Positions 38,260 to 46,951 of a stretch of 64,000 nt of DNA are shown piece by piece. Under the pieces are notes generated by a model that saw only the letters and a list, made by a program, of their open reading frames with translations, was not told the DNA's origin and did not search any database. How positions within the stretch are numbered: the stretch's first letter is position 1; each line of letters opens with the position of its first letter. The stretch comes from Flavobacteriaceae bacterium (lineage in GTDB: Bacteria; Bacteroidota; Bacteroidia; Flavobacteriales; Weeksellaceae). The stretch covers positions 93,288-157,287 of the forward strand of contig JAAYKY010000001.1 in NCBI GenBank assembly GCA_012522185.1, in the 5' to 3' direction. Both the position numbers and the translations under genes were made by a program.

Positions 38260-38952
38260 TTAAGTTTCATTTTCAAATGCCAAAATGTATTTGTCGAGAT
38301 AAATTTGCTTTTCCTTGGATTTATATTGTTGAATGTAACGCGGATGTTCCAAAACCGTCATTTTTTCAAACAAATTATTTTCCTGATTCAATTGATGGAT
38401 AAACACCGAATTTTTCTTGCCCAAAACAAATACTTCGGAAGTATCCAATCCAAATGAAATAAAGGTTTGCAAAACTTCAACCATGTAATTTTTCATTGAC
38501 TGAAATAATGCTTTGTCGTCATAATAATTAGCATTCAACCATTTCCCTTTGGTTTTTTGCACAATGGCCAACGGAAAAGGAGAATTGATAAAAAATTTCC
38601 GATAAAACAAATCAACACCGCCGTATTCTTCCATCATTTCGTACATGAAAACCGATGAAATTTCATGCGTTTTTGCCGAATTCATCTGGATGCCACAAAC
38701 CGCTTCGAGTCGTTTGGTATCAGTAAACGGAATGCCTGTGACGCCGGCTCCGTGGCGACTTGGATTGATTCCAATGATGAATTTTCGCTGATTTAGGTCA
38801 TCATAATATTTCCCATAAAATTTCGACATGACTTTCATCGTTTCGGGATTATCGGCAAAAGGATTCATTACCTGAAATCCGGGAGGCAATTTCCCTGTAA
38901 ATTTCAAAGTTTGATTAAAAGCAATAATTTTTTCGGCAAAAGTTTGATTCAT
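38260..38952 (-). CDS. SMUG2-like/DUF4918 uracil-DNA glycosylase family protein
   Basis: A 230-residue protein of the uracil-DNA glycosylase superfamily, expected to remove damaged bases. Marks: KFTGKLPPGFQVMNPFADNP at the N-terminus, KFIIGINPSRHGAGVTGIPF (the active-site GINPS region), and the C-terminal TVLEHPRYIQQY with the His-Pro motif. The ATG at 38952 (MNQTFAEKII) matches the family start; an earlier in-frame ATG at 39039 would add 29 residues of unrelated sequence and abut the divergent dnaG. It is coupled to the DUF488 gene downstream. Confidence 0.8.
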   Translation of the reverse strand: MNQTFAEKIIAFNQTLKFTGKLPPGFQVMNPFADNPETMKVMSKFYGKYYDDLNQRKFIIGINPSRHGAGVTGIPFTDTKRLEAVCGIQMNSAKTHEISSVFMYEMMEEYGGVDLFYRKFFINSPFPLAIVQKTKGKWLNANYYDDKALFQSMKNYMVEVLQTFISFGLDTSEVFVLGKKNSVFIHQLNQENNLFEKMTVLEHPRYIQQYKSKEKQIYLDKYILAFENET

Positions 38953-39063
38953 AATGGAATGCTTCACAACCAGCAAGAACTGTTCCTGACTCAATTCATT
39001 CAAATCCTTTTTTGAATTTGGAATTAATCCGAAAACCATTTTTAAATTAATTATTTTTACCGC

Positions 39064-40998
39064 ATGATTTCAAGACAGACCATAGATGCAATTTTTTCTA
39101 CCGCAAGGGTGGAAGAGGTAATTGGTGATTTCGTCAGTTTGAAACGCTCGGGAAGTAATCTCAAAGGTCTTTCCCCGTTTGCTGATGAGAAAACGCCATC
39201 CTTTATGGTTTCGCCTGCCAAACAGATTTGGAAAGATTTCTCCACCGGAAAAGGTGGAAATGTCGTAACCTTTTTGATGGAACATGAGCAGTTTACGTAT
39301 CCGGAAGCGCTTCGTTGGTTGGCCAAAAAATACAATATTGAAATCGAGGAAGACCGTGAGCAGACCGATGAACAAAAGGAAGAACTCAAACAACGCGAGA
39401 GTTTATTCATCGTTTCGGAATTCGCTAAAAAATATTTCGAAGAACAATTGTTCGAAACCGAGGAAGGTCAAAATGTCGGACTTTCATATTTCAAGGAAAG
39501 AGGATTTACGAAGCAAACGATTGAGAAGTTCGAACTCGGCTATTCGCCCGCCAAACGAAATGCTTTTACGGAAGCAGCAGAAAAAAAAGGTTTCGGTAAG
39601 AACATTTTGGAAGCTTCCGGTTTATCGATTTACAAGGACAGCGATTTTGGAATTGATCGTTTTCGTGAAAGGGTAATTTTTCCGATTCATAGTTTTTCGG
39701 GACGTGTTTTGGGGTTTGGAGGAAGGATTTTACGAAGTGATATCAAAGCGGCTAAATATCTAAATTCGCCCGAGTCCGATATTTACCACAAAAGCAAAAT
39801 TCTTTATGGAATTTATCAATCCAAACAAGCGATTTTAAAGGAAAACGAATGTTTGCTTGTGGAAGGTTATACCGACGTGATTTCGCTTCACCAAGCCGGA
39901 ATTGAAAATGTGGTTTCGAGTTCGGGAACAGCGCTAACGCCCGATCAAATTCGTTTGATCAAAAGGCTAACGCCCAATGTGATCATTCTCTACGATGGAG
40001 ATGCTGCGGGCATTCGAGCTTCGTTTCGGGGAATTGATCTGATTTTGGAACAAGAATTAAACGTCAAGGTTTTATTGTTTCCAAACGGTGAAGATCCGGA
40101 TTCATTTGCGCAGAAACATTCTTCGGAAGAAATCAAAACCTATATAGAAGAAAATGCCACGGATTTCATCCGTTTTAAAGCCGGAGTTTTACTTGAAGAA
40201 GCCAAAGACAGTCCAGTTAAAAAAGCCGAATTGATTCGTGACATAATCCATAGTATTTCTTTGATCCCCAATGTGATTCAACGTGAATTATACATTCAGG
40301 AAACTTCCAAAATCATGGACGTCCGCGAAGAAGTTCTATTCAAGGAATTAGGGCAAAATATTCAGCGAAAACAAAAGGAAGACCGAGAAAAAAAGCAGAA
40401 AGAAGAGAGTTCAGCCCAAATGCAAATTGTAAAGGAAGAGGTGCTGAGTGTTAATTCCCGTCAAGTCATAGAAGAGGAATTGATACGCCTTTTGCTGCAG
40501 TACGGTGATTTGATTGTTGATTTAAAAGATGAGCAAGGTGAGCTTTATCAAACTACTGTGATCGAGGAGATTATAAGTCAATTCGAGACCAATGATTTGA
40601 GATGGGGCAGTGAGTTGTATCAGTCAATTTTTGAGGATATTAAACTTGGATTTGAGAATGAAGAACTTCGGACGGGTGATTTTTTCGTCAAGATATTTGA
40701 TGAAGAAAAGACTAAAATTGCTTCGGAAGCGATGATGGAAAAATATTCCTTGAGTGAGAATTGGAGCAAAAAATTAAACATCCACATCAAACCAAAGGAA
40801 GACAATATTTCTAAGGACATTAACGATACAATATTGCGTTATAAATCGATTTATTTGGAAGAAGTGATTGGTGAATATTCTCAAATTTTGATGCAAGAAG
40901 ATATTTCGGGTGAAGTCCGAAATGAACAATTGGAAAAAATTATGATTCTGACTGAAATGCGAGCCAAAATTTTCAAGGCACTTAACCGAGTGATTTAG
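39064..40998 (+). CDS. dnaG: DNA primase, zinc-ligand-free form
   Basis: A 644-residue primase that makes RNA primers at the replication fork. The N-terminal zinc-binding module keeps its fold pattern (KGLSPFADEKTPSFMVSP, then IWKDFSTGKGGN), but the usual Cys-His-Cys-Cys ligands are Ser37, Ala40, Asp58 and Thr61, so zinc cannot bind as in E. coli. The TOPRIM core is intact: LLVEGYTDVISLHQAG and LYDGDAAGIRAS. The C-terminal helicase-binding region (about 460-644) is helical and divergent. Flavobacterial primases are generally of this type, so the loss is lineage-wide rather than damage. It is divergent from the glycosylase gene and overlaps a convergent SPOR gene by 4 bases. Confidence 0.95.
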   Translation: MISRQTIDAIFSTARVEEVIGDFVSLKRSGSNLKGLSPFADEKTPSFMVSPAKQIWKDFSTGKGGNVVTFLMEHEQFTYPEALRWLAKKYNIEIEEDREQTDEQKEELKQRESLFIVSEFAKKYFEEQLFETEEGQNVGLSYFKERGFTKQTIEKFELGYSPAKRNAFTEAAEKKGFGKNILEASGLSIYKDSDFGIDRFRERVIFPIHSFSGRVLGFGGRILRSDIKAAKYLNSPESDIYHKSKILYGIYQSKQAILKENECLLVEGYTDVISLHQAGIENVVSSSGTALTPDQIRLIKRLTPNVIILYDGDAAGIRASFRGIDLILEQELNVKVLLFPNGEDPDSFAQKHSSEEIKTYIEENATDFIRFKAGVLLEEAKDSPVKKAELIRDIIHSISLIPNVIQRELYIQETSKIMDVREEVLFKELGQNIQRKQKEDREKKQKEESSAQMQIVKEEVLSVNSRQVIEEELIRLLLQYGDLIVDLKDEQGELYQTTVIEEIISQFETNDLRWGSELYQSIFEDIKLGFENEELRTGDFFVKIFDEEKTKIASEAMMEKYSLSENWSKKLNIHIKPKEDNISKDINDTILRYKSIYLEEVIGEYSQILMQEDISGEVRNEQLEKIMILTEMRAKIFKALNRVI

Positions 40999-41426
40999 TC
41001 AATCAAAACGCAACGAACTCTTTCTTCGACAACGAGTGAGGAGGGAAATGCGCGCCGGACTTTGTTCAAAGTTGAATTTGCAGATTCCCTCGATTCAAAA
41101 TAGCCTAATTTAATTTTATAATCCGGAGAATTGTATTCCAGATTTGAAAATTCACCTGGAAAAAGCGATTTGGTTTCTTTTAGTTTTTCTTCGGCTTCCG
41201 ATCGGTTTTTGCTGTAAAATACTTGAATTCTCGCACCACGGCAGAATTCAGGCTTTTTGACGGGTGGCGGTGGAGCACTGGTGCAGATTTCTTTTTTCTC
41301 CATCAATTCTTCCAAAGACTTTTCCCATTCGATGGTGAGGTTTCCATATTCGGTATTTATAACATTGGATTGTGCGACTAAAAATCCGGAAAATACCAGA
41401 GTAATAATCGATAATTTTATTTGCAT
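40995..41426 (-). CDS. SPOR-domain exported protein 1
   Basis: A 143-residue protein with a signal peptide (LSIITLVFSGFLVA, then QSNV). A short central linker (APPPPVKKPEFCRGARIQ) leads to a C-terminal SPOR domain (VFYSKNRSEAEEKLKETKSL, then KIKLGYFESRESANSTL), which binds denuded glycan in septal peptidoglycan. It overlaps dnaG by 4 bases at its 3' end. A paralogue (41509-41997) lies 82 bases upstream on the same strand; both have a conserved Cys in the linker and Cys near the end, possibly a disulfide. Confidence 0.8.
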   Translation of the reverse strand: MQIKLSIITLVFSGFLVAQSNVINTEYGNLTIEWEKSLEELMEKKEICTSAPPPPVKKPEFCRGARIQVFYSKNRSEAEEKLKETKSLFPGEFSNLEYNSPDYKIKLGYFESRESANSTLNKVRRAFPSSLVVEERVRCVLID

Positions 41427-41508
41427 AATCTTTCAATTTCCTAATAGAAACGAAAAAAGCGAATGAGAAGTATTTTTTTAAGAAAGATTAACGATTAATC
41501 CTATTGAA

Positions 41509-41997
41509 TTAAATGGCTTTTCTACACCAAACGCGCCATTGAACAGCAAAAGCTCCCGGATAAGATCTTTGGATCCTTCTCAAATCCGAGCTGGCGGATT
41601 GTCGCGTAAAATAGTCGCCAACGAGAATTCTCCAATCGGGACTGGCGTAAATCAGTTCGGGCGTAAGATTTGGGTATTGTTTGGCGAAATCATTTCGGAC
41701 TTTGTTGGCTGTTTCTCTGTCTTTTGTGTAGAAAATCTGGATTTTATAGCCCATGATTTTCTGTTGCGTTGCGCATTTGTCGGCAGGAGAAAGTTTGACG
41801 GGAGGAACGTAAACATTTTTTTTGCAGACGGCTTGCTCTTTACTTTTTAGGAGTTGTTCGAGTCGGTTGTCTAGGTCGATTACAAGTTTACCGCCACTTA
41901 TACTGTCGTTGAGAATCCAAGTAGAACTTTGTTCAAGTGTTTGAGCAAACGAGATAATTCCAAAGGAGATCAGAACTAAAAATAAGTATTTGCGCAT
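41509..41997 (-). CDS. SPOR-domain exported protein 2
   Basis: A 162-residue paralogue of the next gene. A signal peptide (LFLVLISFGIISFA, then QTLEQ) is followed by a linker with two Cys (AVCKKN, DKCATQQ) and a SPOR domain (GYKIQIFYTKDRETANKV, then WRILVGDYFTRQSASSDL). It probably localises to the division septum or periplasmic cell wall. The two SPOR genes are tandem copies, the shared pattern KxxxIQIFY...RxxA supporting an old duplication. Confidence 0.8.
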   Translation of the reverse strand: MRKYLFLVLISFGIISFAQTLEQSSTWILNDSISGGKLVIDLDNRLEQLLKSKEQAVCKKNVYVPPVKLSPADKCATQQKIMGYKIQIFYTKDRETANKVRNDFAKQYPNLTPELIYASPDWRILVGDYFTRQSASSDLRRIQRSYPGAFAVQWRVWCRKAI

Positions 41998-42190
41998 AGT
42001 TTCTGTTTCAAATTGAAATACAAATATATTAAGAAGAATATTAAAATCATGGAATAATTCTTTTTAATAGAAACTTCGAATTTAAAACCCGCTTTTCTGT
42101 AAAATAGTTAGGGATTGATTATGTGAGAGTTTGACGCTGTAATTATTTAGAAACGTTTTAAATTAATTAAAATGATAAACTTCATCATCA

Positions 42191-42228
42191 AAACCTTATG
42201 ATTTTATTAAGGTTTGAGCCTATTTTTG
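42191..42228. promoter_or_regulatory. Inverted repeat and -7 box upstream of the ACIII operon
   Basis: AAACCTTA (42191-42198) and TAAGGTTT (42208-42215) are perfect arms around 9 bases. TATTTTTG (42221-42228) follows as a possible -7 box, about 50 bases before the actA start. The inverted repeat is placed where an activator or repressor could control the operon. Confidence 0.4.
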
Positions 42229-42280
42229 TCGGGTTAAATCACGTTATTTAACATTTGTAACCGAACTCAATGTTTAGTAA

Positions 42281-43711
42281 ATGAAGGCACGACCATTTTA
42301 CAAATTGCAATTTTTGAATTTGGCTGTATTCTTGGCCATATTTAGTTTTTCTTATTCTCAGGATGATATAACCGGTGATGGTGGTAGAGGATATGATTTA
42401 TTTCAAGCCAACTGTACAGCTTGTCACCAAATAGACGGAACTTTTATCGGCCCACAAATACGTGGCGTAGTCGATAGAGTGAAAGAAGAAGGAGGTGTGG
42501 GCAGAGAATGGCTACATGCTTGGATCAAAGATAATAAAGCACTTCGTGAATCGGGGGATGCATACGCTATTCAGGTTTTCGAACAATACAATCGCCAAGA
42601 AATGTTGGCGTTTCCTTCTTTGACAGAACAAGATATTGATGATATCTTGGTTTTTTCGATGGATCCGGAAGCAGGACAAGCGGCGTTTGAGCAAGCGAAA
42701 GCAGATGCGGCAGCAGCTGCAGCAGCGGCGAAAGCAGCTAATTCTGGCGGTGACGGTGCGGCAGCTGGTGTCGTAATCGTTGGATTCTTTATCTTGGCTG
42801 TACTTTTAATTTGGATTTTGTTCCGATTAAATGCTTTGGTGAAATTGACTCGGGCAGAGGAGCTTACAGCAGATGATGAAGAAGTTGCCTTTAGCTTTGC
42901 CGGATTTATTAATAAATACGAAAAATTATTCCGCGTAGCCTTAGCTGTATTGGTGTTTCTGGCATTATATGGAGTTTGGAACTTCATGCTGGGAATCGGA
43001 GTCGATAAAGGATACGAGCCGGAACAACCGATTTATTTCTCTCACCAAATTCACGCAGGAGTTCAGGGCATTGATTGTCAATACTGTCACTCAAGCGCGA
43101 AATATGGAAAGGTTTCAGGAATTCCTTCTCCGGATTTGTGTATGAACTGTCACAAAACCATTAAAGAATACCGCGGAGATTATTACGAAGAGTATTTAGT
43201 AGAAAGCGGTAGATTCTCAACACCGGATGAAGTGAAAGCATTCTATACAGGTGAGATTCAGAAAATGTACAAAGCAGTAGGATGGGATCCGGATACAAAT
43301 AATTTCACTGGAGAACAAAGACCTATCGAATGGGTTCGAATTCACAATATGCCTGATTTTGTTTATTTCAGCCACCAGCAACACGTTGTGGCAGGAGAGA
43401 AAGCGATTCTTCAGGCGATTGCAGAAGGGACAATCCCAAATGCAGAAGAGTTAGACTTGCCAGGAAATAGTCAGGTGTGTTTTGCTTGTCACGGAGACGT
43501 AACGAAGATGGATGAATTACAAATGGCAAATCAATTTACGATGGGATGGTGTATCGAATGTCACCGAACCACTGAAGTGGATATGTCAAACGAATATAAC
43601 AGTCAATACTACGCCGAACTTCACGAGAAACTTAAGAAAGAGTATGGTGATGGCGCCAAGATTACAGTAGATGCAATCGGCGGTTTGGAGTGTGGAAAAT
43701 GTCATTATTAA
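42281..43711 (+). CDS. actA: ActA-like cytochrome c of alternative complex III with extra N-terminal heme domain
   Basis: A 476-residue exported, membrane-anchored multiheme cytochrome. A signal (LNLAVFLAIFSFSYS) is followed by a monoheme class I cytochrome domain with CTACH (45-49), an Ala-rich linker, two hydrophobic segments (VVIVGFFILAVLLIWILF and FRVALAVLVFLALYGVW), then five more CxxCH sites near 265, 287, 400, 424 and 470. The five C-terminal hemes match ActA, the electron-wire subunit of ACIII; the N-terminal monoheme is a fusion. It passes electrons from the iron-sulfur subunit toward cytochrome c or an oxidase. It is first in the six-gene operon. Confidence 0.93.
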   Translation: MKARPFYKLQFLNLAVFLAIFSFSYSQDDITGDGGRGYDLFQANCTACHQIDGTFIGPQIRGVVDRVKEEGGVGREWLHAWIKDNKALRESGDAYAIQVFEQYNRQEMLAFPSLTEQDIDDILVFSMDPEAGQAAFEQAKADAAAAAAAAKAANSGGDGAAAGVVIVGFFILAVLLIWILFRLNALVKLTRAEELTADDEEVAFSFAGFINKYEKLFRVALAVLVFLALYGVWNFMLGIGVDKGYEPEQPIYFSHQIHAGVQGIDCQYCHSSAKYGKVSGIPSPDLCMNCHKTIKEYRGDYYEEYLVESGRFSTPDEVKAFYTGEIQKMYKAVGWDPDTNNFTGEQRPIEWVRIHNMPDFVYFSHQQHVVAGEKAILQAIAEGTIPNAEELDLPGNSQVCFACHGDVTKMDELQMANQFTMGWCIECHRTTEVDMSNEYNSQYYAELHEKLKKEYGDGAKITVDAIGGLECGKCHY

Positions 43712-43732
43712 AAATAAAATTAAGAGGTATAA

Positions 43733-46700
43733 ATGGCTTCTAAGAAAACATATTGGAGAAGTGTCGAAGAGTTAAATAATCCAAATTTAACTGAACAATT
43801 AGCGTCCAATGAATTTGCAGATGATGTTCCGGTGGAGGATTTCCTTGGGGACAAAGAAGCAATGGAAGGATCGCAAACTTCGCGAAGAGATTTTTTGAAA
43901 CTATTAGGGTTTAGTACGGCTGCTGTAACACTTGCAGCTTGTGAAGCTCCGGTTATCAAATCCATTCCTTACGTCGTAAAACCCGACACTATCACACCGG
44001 GGGTGCCTACATGGTATGCATCTGCGATATTTGATGGGTATGATTACGCAAACGTTTTGGTTAAAACCAGAGAAGGCCGACCCATTCGTATCAATGCAAA
44101 TAAATCGGCAAAATATTTTGGAACAACCAATGCAAGAGTTCAAGCATCTGTGCTTTCGCTTTATGATTCAGATAAGGTTCGTGGACCTTTGATGAAAAGT
44201 GGAAGCTCTTTCAAGCCTGTCTCTTGGAATAATTTGGACGAAGAAGTTCATGCAAAATTAAATGCATTAGATGGAAAAAAAGTTGTCATTCTTACTTCTT
44301 CGCTTCCAAGCCCTACAACCAAAAAGGTAATTGCGGATTTCAAAGCTAAATACCCAACAGCTGAACATGTAATTTATGATGCCGTGAATTATTCACCAGC
44401 CCTTGATGCAGCTGAAGAAGTTTACGGTCAGAGAGTTTTGCCATTTTATGTGCTTGAAAATACAGAACTGCTTGTTTCTTTCAATGCTGACTTTTTGGGA
44501 GATTATAACGGAGGTGGAGCAGAAAAAGGTTATGCAATCGCTCGTAGACCTGGTCCGAAAATGCTTCGACACATTCAAGTAGAAAGTAATTTATCCTTAA
44601 CAGGAGCAAATGCCGACACTCGTCACCCTATGAAGCAAACCGATGTTCTTAGAACATTGGCTGAAGTGTATAAAGGACTTACAGCATCAACTTCTGATCA
44701 GGTGGCTGCTGGAATCGTAAAAGAAATTCGCGAAAAAGGAAGCAAAGCAGTTGTCCTAGCAGACGGAAACAAAGAAGCATTTGCTCTGTGCTATGCAATT
44801 AATGAATTGATTAATTCGGAGGCAGTTTCCAAAACCAAAGTGAATTTATTAAAAGAATCAAACGATAAACTTTTTGATCAGTTCATTACTGATGCCAAAG
44901 CCGGAAATGTAGGTGCACTTTTGATGTTCCAGACAAATCCAGTTTACAGTCATCCAAAATCAAAAGAAATTGCAGGTGCCTTTTCTAAAATCGCATTGAA
45001 AGTAGCAATGTCTGAAAAGCTGGATGAAACAGCCCTTTATGCAGATATGGTTGCACCGGTTCCTCATGCCTTGGAATCTTGGAATGATATCAATCCGGTA
45101 ACGGGTGTATATTCACTTCAACAACCTACTATTCAAAGGATTTTTGACTCAAGACAATTCCAGGACTCATTGTTAACCTGGATGAAAGATGAACTAAATG
45201 CGGAAGCTGAATCAGCAGAAACTTTGGTAACCAACCAGGATCCAAATACGATTGAACTGATTATGCCAAAGCCATCTTATCGTCAGCCTGCAACTGAATA
45301 TTATAATTATTTAAGAGAGAATTGGGAATCTTCTATCCTACCTCAATTGGGATATAGTTTCAACCAAGCTCTTTACAATGGTTACAATGAAACTTCCGAA
45401 ACGACCAGCTTAAGTGCCAGCGGAAATGCTTCGGCCGCAGCAACTAAATTAGCATCTGCAAGCGCATCGGAATGGGAATTGCAACTCTATACAAGTTGTG
45501 GAATTGGTGATGGTACACAAGCCAACAACCCTTGGTTGCAGGAACTGCCAGATCCAATTACAAGAACATCTTGGGATAATTTCATCACATTGAACCCCAA
45601 TGATGCACATCATTTTGATATTAAAACTTCTGAAAATGCAAACGTGAAAAATGGACGTATGCAATTTGACGGAGATTATGTAAACATAACAGCAAACGGA
45701 GTAACACTTGAAAAAGTTCCGGTATTCATCCAACCTGGTCAAGCGATGGGAACTGTCGGCTTAGCCTTAGGATACGGAAGAACCAAAGGTGGGAAAGTTT
45801 GTAATAATGTAGGGATAAACGCTTACCCACTTTATGCAAATGGAAATATTGGTGTGACCAATGTTCAAATAGAAAGAACTGCACAGGGTGAAAAGCATGA
45901 ATTTGCATGTATGCAAATGCAAAATACACTGATGGGGCGTTATGAGATTGCACGACAAGCTAATTTATCAGATTTCATAAATAAACCCGTTGAAGACTGG
46001 AATGAGCCTGCGGTTATGCCAACTTGGAGAGGGACTTCACCTGTAGGTGAGGTGGACATCTGGAGAGTTCATGATCGATCTATAGGACCCGTTTTCAATT
46101 TGTCAATTGACTTAAATGCTTGTACAGGATGCGGTGCTTGTATCATTGCTTGTCAAGCAGAAAATAATACAGCGGTTGTAGGTAAGGCAGAAATGCGTAT
46201 GTCAAGAGATATGTATTGGTTAAGAATTGACCGATATTATTCGGACACCACCAACAACACAAGAACTCAGAAAGTTCAGTTGGAGAATCTTACAGAAGAC
46301 GCAAAAGAGGATAAAACTGAGGCAGCGATGTACAGAAGGCTGATCAAGCCGGGTGCAGAGAATCCAGATGTGATTTTCCAACCGATGATGTGTCAGCACT
46401 GTAACCACGCGCCTTGTGAAACTGTTTGTCCGGTTGCGGCTACTTCACACGGTAAGCAAGGTCAAAACATGATGGCGTACAACCGTTGTGTGGGAACTCG
46501 TTATTGCGCGAATAACTGTCCTTACAAAGTAAGAAGATTCAACTGGTTTAATTATGCCTTGAACGATAAGTTTGATTTCCATATGAATGACGATTTAGGT
46601 CGTATGGTATTGAACCCGGATGTTGTGGTTAGGTCACGCGGGGTGATGGAGAAATGTTCATTCTGTATCCAAGAAACACAGGCGGCAATTCTGAAAGCTA

Positions 46701-46921
46701 AAAAAGAAGGTAGAAAAGTTACCGATGAAGAATTCAGAGATGCGAGTGCATGTGCAGCAGCTTGTGGAACAGGAGCAATGGTGTTTGGTGATGTTAACGA
46801 CGATGAAAGTCAGGTGAAACAACTAAGCGAAGAGAATCGCGTTTATCGTGTAATCGAAGAGCTGGGTACCAAACCTAACGTATTCTATCACGTAAAAATC
46901 AAAAACAGATCAGAGGCTTAA
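43733..46921 (+). CDS. actB: ActB-like iron-sulfur/molybdopterin-fold subunit of alternative complex III
   Basis: A 1062-residue fusion. A variant Tat signal lies about 50 residues in (SRRDFLKLLGFSTAAVTLAA, with Cys next). About 60-740 has a molybdopterin oxidoreductase fold, which in this family carries no cofactor. The C-terminal third is an HybA/PsrB-like ferredoxin with four cluster motifs: CTGCGACIIAC, CQHCNHAPCETVC, CVGTRYCANNC and a last CSFC/CAAAC set. It moves electrons from the quinol site (ActC) to the heme subunits. Its position directly after actA with a 21-base gap fits the operon. The long N-terminal extension before the Tat motif is normal in Bacteroidota members. Confidence 0.95.
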   Translation: MASKKTYWRSVEELNNPNLTEQLASNEFADDVPVEDFLGDKEAMEGSQTSRRDFLKLLGFSTAAVTLAACEAPVIKSIPYVVKPDTITPGVPTWYASAIFDGYDYANVLVKTREGRPIRINANKSAKYFGTTNARVQASVLSLYDSDKVRGPLMKSGSSFKPVSWNNLDEEVHAKLNALDGKKVVILTSSLPSPTTKKVIADFKAKYPTAEHVIYDAVNYSPALDAAEEVYGQRVLPFYVLENTELLVSFNADFLGDYNGGGAEKGYAIARRPGPKMLRHIQVESNLSLTGANADTRHPMKQTDVLRTLAEVYKGLTASTSDQVAAGIVKEIREKGSKAVVLADGNKEAFALCYAINELINSEAVSKTKVNLLKESNDKLFDQFITDAKAGNVGALLMFQTNPVYSHPKSKEIAGAFSKIALKVAMSEKLDETALYADMVAPVPHALESWNDINPVTGVYSLQQPTIQRIFDSRQFQDSLLTWMKDELNAEAESAETLVTNQDPNTIELIMPKPSYRQPATEYYNYLRENWESSILPQLGYSFNQALYNGYNETSETTSLSASGNASAAATKLASASASEWELQLYTSCGIGDGTQANNPWLQELPDPITRTSWDNFITLNPNDAHHFDIKTSENANVKNGRMQFDGDYVNITANGVTLEKVPVFIQPGQAMGTVGLALGYGRTKGGKVCNNVGINAYPLYANGNIGVTNVQIERTAQGEKHEFACMQMQNTLMGRYEIARQANLSDFINKPVEDWNEPAVMPTWRGTSPVGEVDIWRVHDRSIGPVFNLSIDLNACTGCGACIIACQAENNTAVVGKAEMRMSRDMYWLRIDRYYSDTTNNTRTQKVQLENLTEDAKEDKTEAAMYRRLIKPGAENPDVIFQPMMCQHCNHAPCETVCPVAATSHGKQGQNMMAYNRCVGTRYCANNCPYKVRRFNWFNYALNDKFDFHMNDDLGRMVLNPDVVVRSRGVMEKCSFCIQETQAAILKAKKEGRKVTDEEFRDASACAAACGTGAMVFGDVNDDESQVKQLSEENRVYRVIEELGTKPNVFYHVKIKNRSEA

Positions 46922-46951
46922 GTTTAATAAAGAAATAAGTTAGAAAGAAAT

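Noticed and set aside
38953..39039. 29-residue extension of the SMUG2-like protein
   Set aside because: It does not fit the family start and looks low in conservation value; kept only as an alternative start.
43900..45960. Molybdenum cofactor binding in ActB
   Set aside because: The family is known to keep the fold but not the cofactor, and I see no clear cofactor ligand.
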